64,000 bases of DNA from Elymus sibiricus (lineage: Eukaryota > Streptophyta > Magnoliopsida > Poales > Poaceae). The DNA lies in assembly GCA_039707655.1 (NCBI GenBank), contig CM077676.1:241632866-241696865 (forward strand), given 5' to 3'. The notes under the pieces are model-generated. The model worked only from the letters and a program-made list of their open reading frames with translations, was not told the DNA's origin and made no database searches. Position numbers and translations under genes: made by a program. Positions 36,535-47,681 of this stretch are shown here, piece by piece. The first letter of the stretch is position 1. Every line of letters begins with the position of its first letter.

Positions 36535-36547
36535 TAGCAGTTGAACA

Positions 36548-37045
36548 TGCAGGGAATGGGCGTCTACAAGCGGGCCGTCAGTTGCGAGCCGGCGGCGTGA
36601 TGTGAAACTACGTCGCGTTCCACATCACACAGTGGGCAAACAATCGTTCGCGACGCTGGGTAGAGAGCGGCCGTGTGCTAGGTAATTAAATTGCAAACAT
36701 TTTTTTATTAACCGTATATGTACGTGTCATTTCGTCTTCCTCTCACACATCTTGTCACCGCGCAGCCGCAGAAGGCTTCGAGCGCAAGCTTGAGCACCGC
36801 ACAGGCGTTCTTTTGGCCAAACGTTTGCTCGAAGAGGCGCCAATGAATTGTCGGTGAGCCCGTTCCCGCGCAACCGTGCAGGTTCCCGCGCACAACCGTG
36901 CAAGCTTCCCGCCCGACTCGACAAAATCCCCCAAAACCCCAGTGCTTACCGGCCTGCTATATAAACAGTCACGGCCGGCTAGTCGGCATCGCATTTTCCC
37001 CTCCTTCCCCGTAGCTTATCTCGCCTGCTTCTCCCACCATCGCCA
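36548..37045 (+). promoter_or_regulatory. Putative promoter and 5' UTR of the gene remnant at 37046
   Basis: A good TATA box TATATAAA at 36958-36965 is followed 81 bp later by an ATG in a favourable context (GCCAATGGC). A near-direct repeat (GTTCCCGCGCAACCGTGCAG and a close copy) lies at about 36862-36902. The upstream part contains no ORF of interest. Confidence 0.5.
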
Positions 37046-40000
37046 ATGGCACCGGTCCATCGTCGTCGCTCAGCCACTCCACCGTCAACTGAGGGCAGCT
37101 CCAGCTAGGAGGCTACACCGCGGCGGGGGCGCAGTCCCCAGCGGCGTGTACTGCCCGTGGCGTCCCTGTTGGGTGTGCACACAACACCCGCCACACGCTC
37201 CGCCGCCGCTGCCCGACGACAACTGTTGCCGGCCGCCGTTGTCGCCACCCCACCGTCGGCCGCCGTGGCTGCCACACCACCATCGGCCGCCAAGGCCATC
37301 GCCTGCTCCGCCATCGCGGCCCGAAGGCGGGTGGTGGCTGTCATGGCCGCCACACCACCGTCGGCCGCCGTGGCCATCACCCGCTCCGCCATCGCAGCCT
37401 AACGGCGGGAGGTGGCCGCCACCCCACCGTCGGCTGCCGTGGCCGCCACCGCACCGTCGACCGCCGGGGTTATCACCCGCTCCGCCACCGCGGCCCGAAT
37501 GTAACACCCCAATTTTTGGCCCTTTTCTTTTCTTTGTTTTTCTTTGAATTTGAGTTGTTTTTTTTTTTGAATTGGCTCTATGGACTTAAAACTTGGAAAG
37601 ATCCTCTTTCTTTCTTCTCCCAAGTGAATCATCACTCTCAAATCATTCTCAAGACCATGTCATTTCCATCCTATCCCAATCCCAATCTTTATTTCTTGAT
37701 AATATTCCTTTTTCTATTAAAGGAATAGTCCTGTTTGCCCTTGGCTGTGAAGCAACCTACATTTTTGTCATTCCCAAAATTCCCATAAAATTCTCACAAA
37801 TCCTTTGACTCATCTAAACCTTGGATATGTAAAAATATTCAAGATTCCATGCTCATGGTGAGCACACCATCCAATTCTTGCTTCTGGTCACTTTTTCAGG
37901 GTGTGAAGCAACTATATTTTCTATTGCTTCATAAATCCTGAAATTAATCCAGGACCTAAATATTCCTATATCCATTTAGCATGCCAAAATTCACATCATT
38001 TGGCCAAGCCATCTGCTCCACAAAATTCTCTCAAGCTTCTGTCCAGAGAGGACCTTTGTGAAGGAAGTACTATTTAGGTATTTCCAAATAGCATGAAATT
38101 TTACCAGTGCCTGCATGGTCCTAAATCATAACTCTCCACCAAATTTCAGCTCAATCCAATACTCTATATGAGTGCAGCATCAAAATCAGTATTTTGGACC
38201 AGATTTGCAGTTGTGAAGTAACCCTATCCAAACCTTGTCCAAATAATCTCAAATTTCTCTAGCATATAGTCCTTCCTACCCTAAACACCTGTGAAAACAT
38301 TCTTGGCCCATGTATCAAGTCATTTGACCACAACTTCATGCCCAAGTTTGCTACAGCAAACTTTATCTGATGCATCCCATCATCCCAAAGTCACTTTAAA
38401 CGAACCAATGTCTCAGTGTGTCTCAGTGCTGAAAGGAATACACCTTAGACAAGTTCTGGGCGGCCCTAAAGCCCCGCGTGTGCCAGTGCACGCGGTGACC
38501 GCATGGCCTGAAGGTGTTTGGCGTGCGTCTGGCGCACTCTGGACGCCGGGACCCTTCTGCCGCCGCCCAAACGCCGCACTCGCGACACCACAGCATGGCA
38601 GTGCCACCCCCTTGCTCTCCTACGCCCACGTAGCTAGCTCCGAGACCCTCCTGACGCCGGCAAACGGCTCGCCGGACGCGGACACGGCATGCCCGTGCGG
38701 GAATAGTGGCACAAAGTTGCCCCTGCCCCACTTAGTGCGCCGCAGCGTTGCTCGCGTGCCTAGCACTCCACTACCTCCCTCTCTCATCGCCTCAACGGCC
38801 CCATAGTGCACTACCCCTCGTCGGAGCATCCACCGCAAGCCCATGACCGCTTCTGGCTCGGGCATCTTTGCCCCGGCTATTTAAGCCATCCCTGGCACCG
38901 TTCAACCTCACCACTCGACCTCAAACTCACCCAATCTTCCACCGGAGCCACTCCAGTGAGCCTGCGAGGCCTTCTTCCTCCTCCCCGGTGAGGAACTCCG
39001 CTGCTCGGCCTCTCCACCGTGCGCTCAGTCTGGTCCATCCCATCCCCACCTGAGCTCACCATAGAGCTTCTGGCGTTCCTCTGACTCTCCCCAGCCTCTC
39101 TTCTGAACCAATGGCCACCGGAATCGCCGCGCCCATCGACCACCGTAGCTCGCCGCCGCTGGAGATGAAGGGCGCAACGCTGCCCCGCCACCATCCGACG
39201 AGCTACGGGTACGGGCATGCTCGCCGGCGTCCTCCCGATCCGTTCCCGTCGCCGCCCAGCTTCGTCGTGGCCTCTGCGCCGGCCATCCTCGCCGGTGAGC
39301 TCCTCCGTTCTCTGCCTCCCCTCTCTCTCTTTAAAACCTGCAGCCCGACCCCACCAGTCAGCCTCTCAACCCACCCTGAATCATTTTTAAGTGAAGGCGT
39401 ATTCTGGTTTTACGCCTTCGACGTCACCCCCTCGAGGTTTTTTCCAGAAAATCTTTTAATTCATTTTAAATCTCTGTTTGACCACAACTTTGACCAGTAA
39501 TATCTCCTAGACTACAAGTCCAAATGAGCTGATTCTTTCTGCAGTATTTTTCTTTTGAGCTCCTTTATTTTCTGGTAGAAGTTGACATTTTTTCTCTACT
39601 GTCTAGATTTTCTGGACATGGAAAATGCTTTATGTGGATATTTATTTTGCTTGCTGTGATTGTTTTTCCAGAGTGTTAGCAATGTGTGATGAAGACCAGG
39701 AGTATTTAATCACTATATTGGAGCAAGGCAAGCCACAACCTCCATTTGCATGATTGCAATGCAATGCCATGGTTTATTTAATAAACTTGCTTAAAATTTG
39801 CATTAGTTAAATATGATTTATTCATGGCAATTCTTGGAGCATTATTGGATTTGCTACTGTCTTGATTATGATTGGATTGAATATATCTAGTATCTTGCAA
39901 GATTAATATTGCCACGGTCTCTTTAGATTACTAGGATCAATGGTTATGTTTCATCATGATCATATTGGATATTATGTATTGGAGTATTATTGGATTTGCT

Positions 40001-41759
40001 GCTATCATATTGATCTATGGTTAACAATCTCGATATTGTTATTGGATCAGTAGGATCATTTGCTTTGGATTCAACATGATCATAATCAATCTTTTACCTA
40101 TGGAGTTATATGTTAATGATATGACTATATTATTCGTTGGACATTGCTATGACTTGGATCACAGGTTGATATATGATATTGGAGTAACAGTTCTATCACA
40201 GATATATCTTGGGGACAAATTCCGTCATTTCGTTGGTCAGGTGCCACCGAATCGAGCTCACCAGTGCAGCTACACTTGCCTGGAAATTCGGTCTATTGTC
40301 ATGCCTCTCGCCGGTGCCTCCAACTAGGGAAGGTTATGTGCGCGCGCTACCCTGATCAGGTAGGCGGCTATAAGCCTTGTGTGCCCAAGTTGTGTTGTAC
40401 CTGGGTGTCCCCATTTGGGACGAGTTTGTTTTGTTTTGCCACGACGGTGGCCGGCCACGAAGGTGGCAGGATGTCAAGAGTTGGCATCGGGGCCACCCAT
40501 GACATAACCCAAAGGGGAGTTTGTTGGAGTGGCCGGGAGAGTGTCATGCAATAGATTGGTTTTGTCGGAATGTCGTTGGTCCACCCGAATGGGAGCACGA
40601 GGCCATGAATTCCGTGGTGTGGGTACAGTGTACTAACCTCTGCAGAGTGTATAATCTATCGATAGCCGCGTCCTCGGTTATGGACACAGTTCGTACTAGG
40701 TCACACCGTTCGATCAACACTCACGATGACGGAATGACTTATATTTGTATTTGAGCAAGTAACAGTTTGGCAGGCTGCCGATGATGATAGTGGGATGATC
40801 TTGAGGATGATCATCGGTTTGTGATGTGATCACGCGGTGATCATGAGGATATATTGATCACGAGGTGATCGACTTGATATATTGCTTGGCCGGGTAGCCA
40901 AGAGTGAAATGGTTCATGTGACCCAAGATGATGGTTCATCAGTAATTCTAGAACTACCATATCATGATTAATATTTACTTCCACATCAGAGTAGTTGTTA
41001 ATAGCTTAACCTGTTAATGCTATGTTGTTGTCTTGCCTTGATGCTTTTGGTTGTTGTGAGCTTGCGAGTACATTCAAAGTACTCACCTGGCATGTCATGC
41101 CAGCTTGCAGGTGATGCCATGATTGATTGCTTGTCAAGGATCCCGAGTCTGCGAGCTAGGCCGTGTCCCAGCCAGAGTCCCTGTGGAGTGGAGTCCATCA
41201 TCGTCGTCGCCGTTCCGCTGCTAGAAGTTATTCCGCTGCTACGAGATGTTCTGCTGCTAGCATAGAGCTACCTTAGCCGGCGTAGTGTCGCCGTGCCCAT
41301 GTAATCCTTTGTTTTATCAGAACCCTTGTACCCCTATTTATTGTAACAAAGAGCTGTTCTATTCTATGCCAGTAGTGCCGTATTCCAGAAGACTTGATCT
41401 CTGGGCTGGAATACGGGGTGTTCCGGTTCCTCTGAGCCGGGGTGCCACACCGAAGGCGGGATGTGGAGGCCCGCATGAGCATCAGCGACCTTGCCGCGTG
41501 CTATATCGAGTTCCTGCGGGAGAAGGAGGAGCGCCTGGTCGAGCACACAAAGCGTCTTACCGCCGCCGTGGCCGCAGCAGAAGTAGTCGGAGTGGCGCGG
41601 AATGCGGAGATATACGAGGAGTCTCGCCACTTCGAGAGGGATCGTCTGGAGCGGCAGAGGGCGTTCGAGCTAGGCGTCGCTAAAGGTGCAGTAGCGGCAG
41701 GTGCCGGATTCCACTTCTCCAGCTCGTCGGTAGGCTCCTCCTCCTCTGCCTCTTACTGA
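37046..41759 (+). pseudogene. Ala-rich coiled-coil gene remnant, interrupted by solo LTR D
   Basis: Reading starts at ATG 37046 (MAPVHRRRSATPPS). The two parts 37046-37499 and 41455-41759 join in one frame across solo LTR D, 759 nt in all. Stops TAG 37106-37108 and TAA 37400-37402 break the first part. Between 37240 and 37490 the DNA is a GC-rich tandem repeat coding AATPPSAAVA-like units. The second part (after 41460) encodes a helical, charged segment (DLAACYIEFLREKEERLVEH) and a Ser-rich C-terminus. I do not recognise the protein. An alternative frame is open from 36876 (Pro/His-rich), but it stops soon after the D junction and is probably a shadow of the repeat. Confidence 0.5.
37500..41449 (+). 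mobile_element. Element D: long solo LTR (3,950 bp)
   Basis: Bounded by TGTAACACCCC (37500) and GGGGTGCCACA (ends 41449), with target-site duplication CCGAA (37495-37499, 41450-41454). There is no internal gag-pol and no second copy of the ends. A TATA-like CTATTTAAG at about 38877-38885 is followed by a GC-rich leader (38890-39320), then AT-rich sequence, as expected for U3-R-U5. ORFs at 38291-38806 and 39111-39500 lie around this leader and match nothing I know. The 5' end resembles that of solo LTR B read on the minus strand. Confidence 0.7.
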
Positions 41760-42060
41760 GCGCGCTCGGCAGAGGAGAGGCTGCTGGGAGTAGTACAAAG
41801 CCCCTTCGTAGTAGTAGTATTTAGGGGCTATTTTGTTCAGTTCATCTGACTATAGATATGGTTGAACTGTACTACGTACTTCAAATTAGCTAGTATATAT
41901 AGTTGAACTAGCTATTTCAGTACATGGTTGGCAACAATTGGGTAAAAGTTTGTTCGGTTCATCTGTCGAGTTGAACTGTTTCTATAAAGAATGACTCCTT
42001 AATCTATGAATGAAATCTATGCTTACTGAATTTCATTTGCAAAAATTATACAGTACTAGT
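41760..42060 (+). other. 3' flank of the first gene remnant
   Basis: AT-rich sequence following the stop at 41757-41759. It looks like a 3' UTR, with AATGAAAT near 42009 as a possible polyadenylation signal. No ORF. Confidence 0.4.
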
Positions 42061-42082
42061 GATTTTTAGCTGCAAAATTTGA

Positions 42083-42223
42083 CAAATGGCAGTGTTTTTT
42101 TTCTTCTGAGGATCACAAATGGCATTGTTACAAGGTTGACAAATGGCAATGTTACTAGATTGACAAATGGCAATTTTTCCAATTTGACAAATGGCAAATA
42201 TACCCAATATGACAGATGCAAAT
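42083..42223. repeat. Short tandem repeat, about 24-bp unit
   Basis: The core TTGACAAATGGCAATGTTAC and variants recur, with CAAATGGCA at 42083, 42116, 42139, 42164 and 42188 and a degenerate copy at about 42211. This gives spacings of 33, 23, 25 and 24 bp. Confidence 0.8.
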
Positions 42224-42270
42224 CTTACCACATTGTTTGTACGTCGTTGGACACGGGTCATCATGCAAAA

Positions 42271-42495
42271 TCGTTTGTGATGAAGAGATGCACAAAACCT
42301 ACATGCCACATTTTCCCTTGGCCTAGCTGAGAAGGAACCCAGCTCTCGCTTTGCATATGGGTGTTCATTCCAAAACGTTTGCGATGAAGAGATGCACAAA
42401 ACCTGTGCGCCACATTTTCACTTGGCTTAGCTGCGAAGGAACCCAGCTCTTGCTTTGCATACAGGTGTTCAGTTTGAAATATTTGTGATGAGTGT
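42271..42495. repeat. Tandem duplication, 104-bp unit
   Basis: GATGAAGAGATGCACAAAAC occurs at 42279 and 42383. The following sequence (CCACATTTTC, GAAGGAACCCAGCTCT) is repeated in step. The flanking motif TCGTTTGTGAT also occurs at about 54692. Confidence 0.8.
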
Positions 42496-42648
42496 TTTAT
42501 TCAGAGAAAAAACATTGATGTTTTTTTTACTTCGATAAGTTTGTACATTCAGAGAAAAAACGCTAAGTTGATCAAAACAATAGATTTCATTCAGTGACAC
42601 TATGATTTGACATTCATACGATCGAGATACAATATTAAACAAAAAAAA

Positions 42649-43253
42649 CTAATTGCGGCAGTGGCGGCGGCGTGCTGTGCCGGCGTTGTCGTCCTCCGGG
42701 ACGCCGTTGTTCAAGTCTTCAAGCCATCCCAGAATGTTCTGGACTTGCAAATCCAAGAGCCGTTCGTCGCGCGATCGACGGGCGAGGGGCGGGGGGACGG
42801 TGACTCGCGGCGCTGCGAGGTAGCGGTCAACGGCGGCGTCCCATGACGCTGGGGGTGGCGGGTGCAGGCGCACGCACGGGCACGGGCGCGGCAGGTGCAA
42901 GCAAGCGCACGGGGACTGGCGCCGCGGTGGGTGCCGGGGAGCGCACGAGCACAGGCGGGGGCACTGGCGCTGGCACGTACACGAGCTCGTGCGGGTCCGC
43001 GCGGACCTCGCCGACGCCCGTGGATTCCAGCGCTGTGATGGTGCTCGGCAACCAGCCCATCAATGCCACGGGGATGGTCGCTGGCGCGGGCGCGAGGATG
43101 GGAGCTGGGACGGGCGCGGGGGCAGCATTTGCCACGGCCAGCTCGTTCAGGGCCATGTCCCTGAGGTCCATTCCTCCTTATTTTCTATCTCCTCTGGCTC
43201 GGAGTCGACTTCACCAAACCAGAAGACTAGTGGCAGATGATCCTTGTGTGCCA
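42649..43253 (-). pseudogene. Pro/Ala/Val-rich gene remnant, two frameshifts
   Basis: Three overlapping minus-strand frames look like pieces of one gene. From the ATG at 43253: MAHKDHLPLVFWFGEVDSEP. From about 43171: a segment full of PAPVPAP-type repeats ending near 42827. From about 42860 to the TAG at 42651: RRSRDERLLDLQVQNILGWL and an acidic tail. The frame changes fall near 43160 and 42850. The repeat segment is low complexity; the start and end segments look like real protein sequence. No family recognised. It lies convergent to the remnant at 37046-41759 and divergent from the next. Confidence 0.4.
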
Positions 43254-43415
43254 TGGTGTAGGTGGAGCTCTGGAAGATAGGATTCGGGCGAGAGGGGAAT
43301 GGGAGGCGAAGAGAGACCAGTAAGGCTGCCTATTAAACAGTGGCTCGGGTGCCATTAATGGAGAGATTGAGAGCGAGGCAGGCGGTGATGGAGGTCAAAG
43401 GGCTTGCTTCCCGGT

Positions 43416-43532
43416 GAGCATGCGTAGCGGAGGACTGGTCGCAAGCCTCACGGTCAGCCTGCGCAGCGCAGGACTGGTCGCACGCCTCCCGGTCAGCCTG
43501 CGCCGCGGACTTCGCTCGCACACCTCCCGTCT
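43416..43532. repeat. Minisatellite, 39-bp unit, three copies
   Basis: Unit containing GGACTGGTCGCACGCCTCCC, with copies starting at about 43416, 43455 and 43494; the third is diverged. Confidence 0.7.
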
Positions 43533-43679
43533 ACTCAAACAGCTGCCCGCACGGCACCTCCTTGCCAATAAAAAAGTGGGACGCGTGGTGGCACCTAAAT
43601 GGTCTGTAGAACGCCCACAATTTAAATAATACTGTACAACCATTTGTGATGATAACGTTACAGCTATTTGTTCCAAAAT

Positions 43680-45590
43680 GGCCATGTTGGCTGTGGCTGT
43701 TAGTGTGTACGCCCTCTGTCATATTGGACAATATTTTTACCATAGCATGTTGGTGCCATTTCATGACACCATGCCAAGTCTCATGAATTTCAGACAAGTT
43801 TTGGATTTACAGGAATTTAAAAAACCAAGTTTCTCAATGTTTGCGGCCGAGCCACGAAGCCTGGGTGTTTGAAATTCATTCCATTTCTTGCATGGGACCT
43901 AAACATGCACCCAAGGACACATATATGATATTTTAAACCATTTTGGTGCACCGGAGCATGTGCATGTAGTTCAAATTTGAATTATGCACATAAAATGCCT
44001 AGAAAACTCAGTTAATGTATAAAATATCCAAACGAACCCTGAATAATTCCAAATTTAACACGACACTCCAATTGGTCTATGTTGCCTCTAGAAAAAAAAT
44101 CAAGGCAAGAGGAGGCAACGAATGTCGTTTCGTCCACAAAGGTGACACGTTCCCTACCGGAACCACGAGGCTTCTTGTGAGAAGCTCTGGTTTGTGAGAA
44201 GCTTATACCAAAACCTGCCCCAAATGGGACAAAAAATTTACCACGGCATGTTGGTGCCATTTCAAGATAGCATGCCAAGTTTCATGAATTTCAGACGAGT
44301 TTTGGATTTACTAGAATTGCAAAACCAAGTATCTCAACATCTGCGGCCGAGGCACGATGCCGAGGTGTTTGAAATTCATTCAGATTTCTTGCATGGGACC
44401 TAAGCATCCACCCAAGGACACACATATGATTTTTTAACCCATTTTGGTGCACCGGAGCATGTACCTGTAGTTCAAATTTGAATTATGCACATAAAATGCC
44501 TAGAAAACTCAGTTAATGTATAAAAATGTCCAAACGAACCCCGAATAATTCCAAATTTTAACACAACACTCCTATTGGTCTATGTTGCATCTAGAAGAAA
44601 AAAATCAAGGCGGGAAGAGGCAACGATTGTCATTTCATCCACAAAGGTGACACATGTTCCCTACCAGAACCATGAGGCTTCTTGTGAGAAGCTATGATTT
44701 GTGAGAAGCTTTTACCAAAACCTGCCCCAAATGGGGCAAAAAATTTACCACACCATGTTGGTGCCATTCCATGATAGCATGCCAAGTTTAATGAATTTCA
44801 GACGAGTTTTGGATTTACTAGAATTTCAAAACCAAGTATCTCAATGTTTGCGGTGGAGCCACGATGCCGAGGTGTTTGAAATTCATCCCCATTTCTTGCA
44901 TGGGACCTAAGCATGCACCCAAGGACACATATATGATTTTCAACCCATTTTGGGGCACCGGAGCATGTGCCTATAGTTCAAATTTGAATTATGCACATAT
45001 AATGCCTAGAAAAATCAGTTAATGTATAAAAATGTCCAAACGAACCCCGAATAATTCCAAAATTTAACACGACACTCCTATTGGTCCATGTTGCCTCTAG
45101 AAAAAAAATTGAAGGCAAGAAGAGGCAACGAATGTCGTTTCGTCCACAAAGGTGACATGTTCCCTACCGGAACAATGAGGCTTCTTGTGGGAAGCTCTGG
45201 TTTGTGAGAAGCTTATACCAAAACCTGCCCCAAATGGGACAAAAAATTTACCATAGCATGTTGGTGCCATTCCATGATAGCATGCCATGTTTCATGAATT
45301 TTAGACGAGTTTTGGATTTACTAGAATTTCAAAGCCAAGTATCTCAATGTTTGCGGTGGAGCCACGATGCCGAGGTGTTTGAAATTCATTCCCATTTCTT
45401 GCATGGGACCTAAGTATGCACCCAAGGACACATATATGATTTTCAACCCATTTTGGTGCACCGGAGCATATGCCTGTAGTTCAAATTTGAATTATACACA
45501 TAAAATGCCTAGAAAACTCAATTAATGTATAAAAATGTCCAAACGAACACCGAATAATTCCAAAAAATTTAATGACACTCCTATAGTTGT
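43680..45590. repeat. Tandem array of a 0.5-kb unit, about four copies
   Basis: The anchor CATGTTGGTGCCATT lies at 43747, 44247, 44754 and 45257, giving periods of 500, 507 and 503 bp. Units share GACGAGTTTTGGATTTACTA, TTGCATGGGACCTAAGCATG and AGTTCAAATTTGAATTATGC. The first copy is the most diverged at its start. Such arrays occur in the subterminal regions of large Triticeae CACTA transposons, but I found no CACTA terminal repeat here. Confidence 0.85.
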
Positions 45591-45857
45591 ATGTTCACCG
45601 CAGATAAATGTTCTAGCAATTCAAACACTGTCCTTTGCCGCTGTTACCCCATTCCGTATTTCAAATCAAAACGAACAATCAAGTACATCACACACAGTTT
45701 ATTATCACCAACCGTGTGAGATGCAGTACAAAGTATCTTCGAGCACCGTCATATATGGCTTACGCGAGAAGGTTCGTCGGCTACAGTCCACAGCCAGCGC
45801 GTCAACCAAACTAGCTCCCCAAATATCATTTCACTGTTCAATCGTCGCCGATCAAAG
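45591..45857 (+). other. 5' flank of the second gene remnant
   Basis: Contains ACATCACACACAG ... CCGTGTGAGATG (about 45680-45723), an imperfect inverted repeat of the kind seen in Caspar-type CACTA ends. There is no clear TATA box before the ATG at 45858. Confidence 0.4.
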
Positions 45858-46111
45858 ATGGGGACGTGGACCCGCGTCGTGAGGGAAACTTCGGCGGCCC
45901 ACTCCGGCGAGAGCGCGGCCGCAGCTGCCATGAGCGTGCTCACAACCTGCGTGAGCGCGGCCGCAATCTGCAACAGGGCGGCTGCGGCCGCCAAAACAGC
46001 CACTACTACAGCTCAGATGGCGGTAGCAACATCTGCGACGGGGATAGCAAATGGCGAGAGCGGGACAACAGCTGTCCGTTCCGCAGCGGCCGCCTTAGCC
46101 CTGATGGAGGC

Positions 46112-47681
46112 TGCTACTTGTAGCTTGCGTTGGTATTTTCCCCGAAGAGGAAGGAATGATGCAGCACAGTAGAGATAAGTATTTCCCTCAGTTATGAAAC
46201 CAAGGTTATCGAACCAGTAGGAGAATCATGCAACACCTCGTTAGCAGCACCTGCAAACAAACAACAAACCCTTGCACCCAACGCAAACAAGGGGTTGTCA
46301 ATCCCTCGGCGGTAAATTGCAAGATTAAATTGTATGTGATAGATAGATAGATTGAAACAAAAATAAAAAATAAAATAAATAAGATAAAATTGCAGCAAGT
46401 ATTTTTAGGGTTTTAGTAAATGATAAAGTAGATCCGGGGGCCATAGTTTTCACTAGAGGCTTCTGTCAAGAAAATAGCATACGGTGGGTAGACAAATTAC
46501 TGTTGGGCAATTGATAGAAAAGCAAATAATCATGACGATATCCAAGGCAATGATCATGTATATAGGCATCACGTCCGAGACAAGTAGACCGACTCCTACC
46601 TGCATCTACTACTATTACTCCACACATCGACCGCTATCCAGCATGCATCTAGTGTATTAAGTCCATAAAGAACGGAGTAACGCCTTAAGAACGATGACAT
46701 GATGTAGACAAAGTAAACTCATGCATGAATAAACCCCATCTTTTTTACCCTTAATAGCAACGATACATACGTGTCATGTCCCTTTCTGTCACTGGGATTG
46801 AGCACCGCAAGATCGAACCCATTACAAAGCACCTCTTCCCATGGCAAGATAAATCAATCTAGTTGGCCAAACCAAATTAATAGATCAGAGAAGAAATACA
46901 AAGCTATAATAATCATGCATAAAAGAGATCAGAGAAGACTCAAATAATATTCATGGATAATCTGATCATAAACTCACATTTCATCGGATCCCAACAAACA
47001 CACCGCAAAAAGTGATTACATCGGATAGAACTCCAAGAACATCAAGGAGAACATTGTATTGAAGATCAAAAAGAGAGAAGAAGCCATCTAGCTACTAACT
47101 ATGGACCCGAAGGTCTGTGGTAAACTACTCACGCATCATCGGAAGGATAACAAGGTTGATGTAGAGCCCCTCCGTGATCGATTCCCCCTCCGGTGGAGTA
47201 CCGAAGAAGGCCTCCAGATGGGATCTCTCGAGAACAGAAACTTGCGACGGCAGAAAAAGTATTTCGTGGACTCCCCTAAGGGGTTCCGATTTTTTCTGAA
47301 TTTATAGTGGTGGAATTAGGTCAAACGGAGCTCTGTGGGCCCCACGAGGTACCAGGGCGCGCCTGCCCCCCCCCCCCAGGCGCGCCCTGGTGCCTCGTGG
47401 GCACCTCTGGGGCTTCTGGCCTCCTCCCGAAGCTTCTAGTGTTTATCTTGTCCAGGAAAAAAATCCCCAAAAAGTTTCGTGGCATTTGGACTTCGTCTGG
47501 TATTGATTTTCTGTAAAACAAAAACAGGGCAGAAAACAGCAACTGGCACTGGGCACTAAGTTAATAGGTTAGTCTCCAAAAATGATATATAATTGCTGTA
47601 AATGTATATAAAAACATCCCAAGATTGATAATATAACAGCATGGAACAATAAAAAATTATTGATATGTTGGAGATGTATCA
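46112..47681 (-). repeat. Element E 3' LTR
   Basis: Minus-strand TATA (CACTATAAATTC) is at about 47299-47310. The hairpin ACCAGGGCGCGCCTG / CAGGCGCGCCCTGGT lies at 47351-47391 upstream of it, around a C-run of twelve. The PPT-like tract AGCTTGGGGATGC borders it at 47682-47694. Confidence 0.9.

Noticed and set aside
36876..37547. 223-codon Pro/His-rich + strand ORF
   Set aside because: It is a shadow frame of a GC-rich tandem repeat. It runs into solo LTR D and, with D removed, stops after a few codons, while another frame stays open across the junction.
37500..41449. DNA transposon with TGTAACACCCC / GGGGTGCCACA inverted ends
   Set aside because: Ends are TG...CA with a 5-bp duplication, a TATA box and a leader lie inside, and the inverted match is imperfect beyond a few bases. 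A solo LTR explains it better, though I cannot exclude the alternative.
41990..42070. CACTA terminal repeat (ACTAGTG near 42056)
   Set aside because: Only a six-base resemblance; no matching inverted end or 3-bp duplication found.
42843..43280. Gly/Ala-rich + strand ORF of 145 codons
   Set aside because: Low-complexity shadow of the PAPVPAP repeat on the minus strand.
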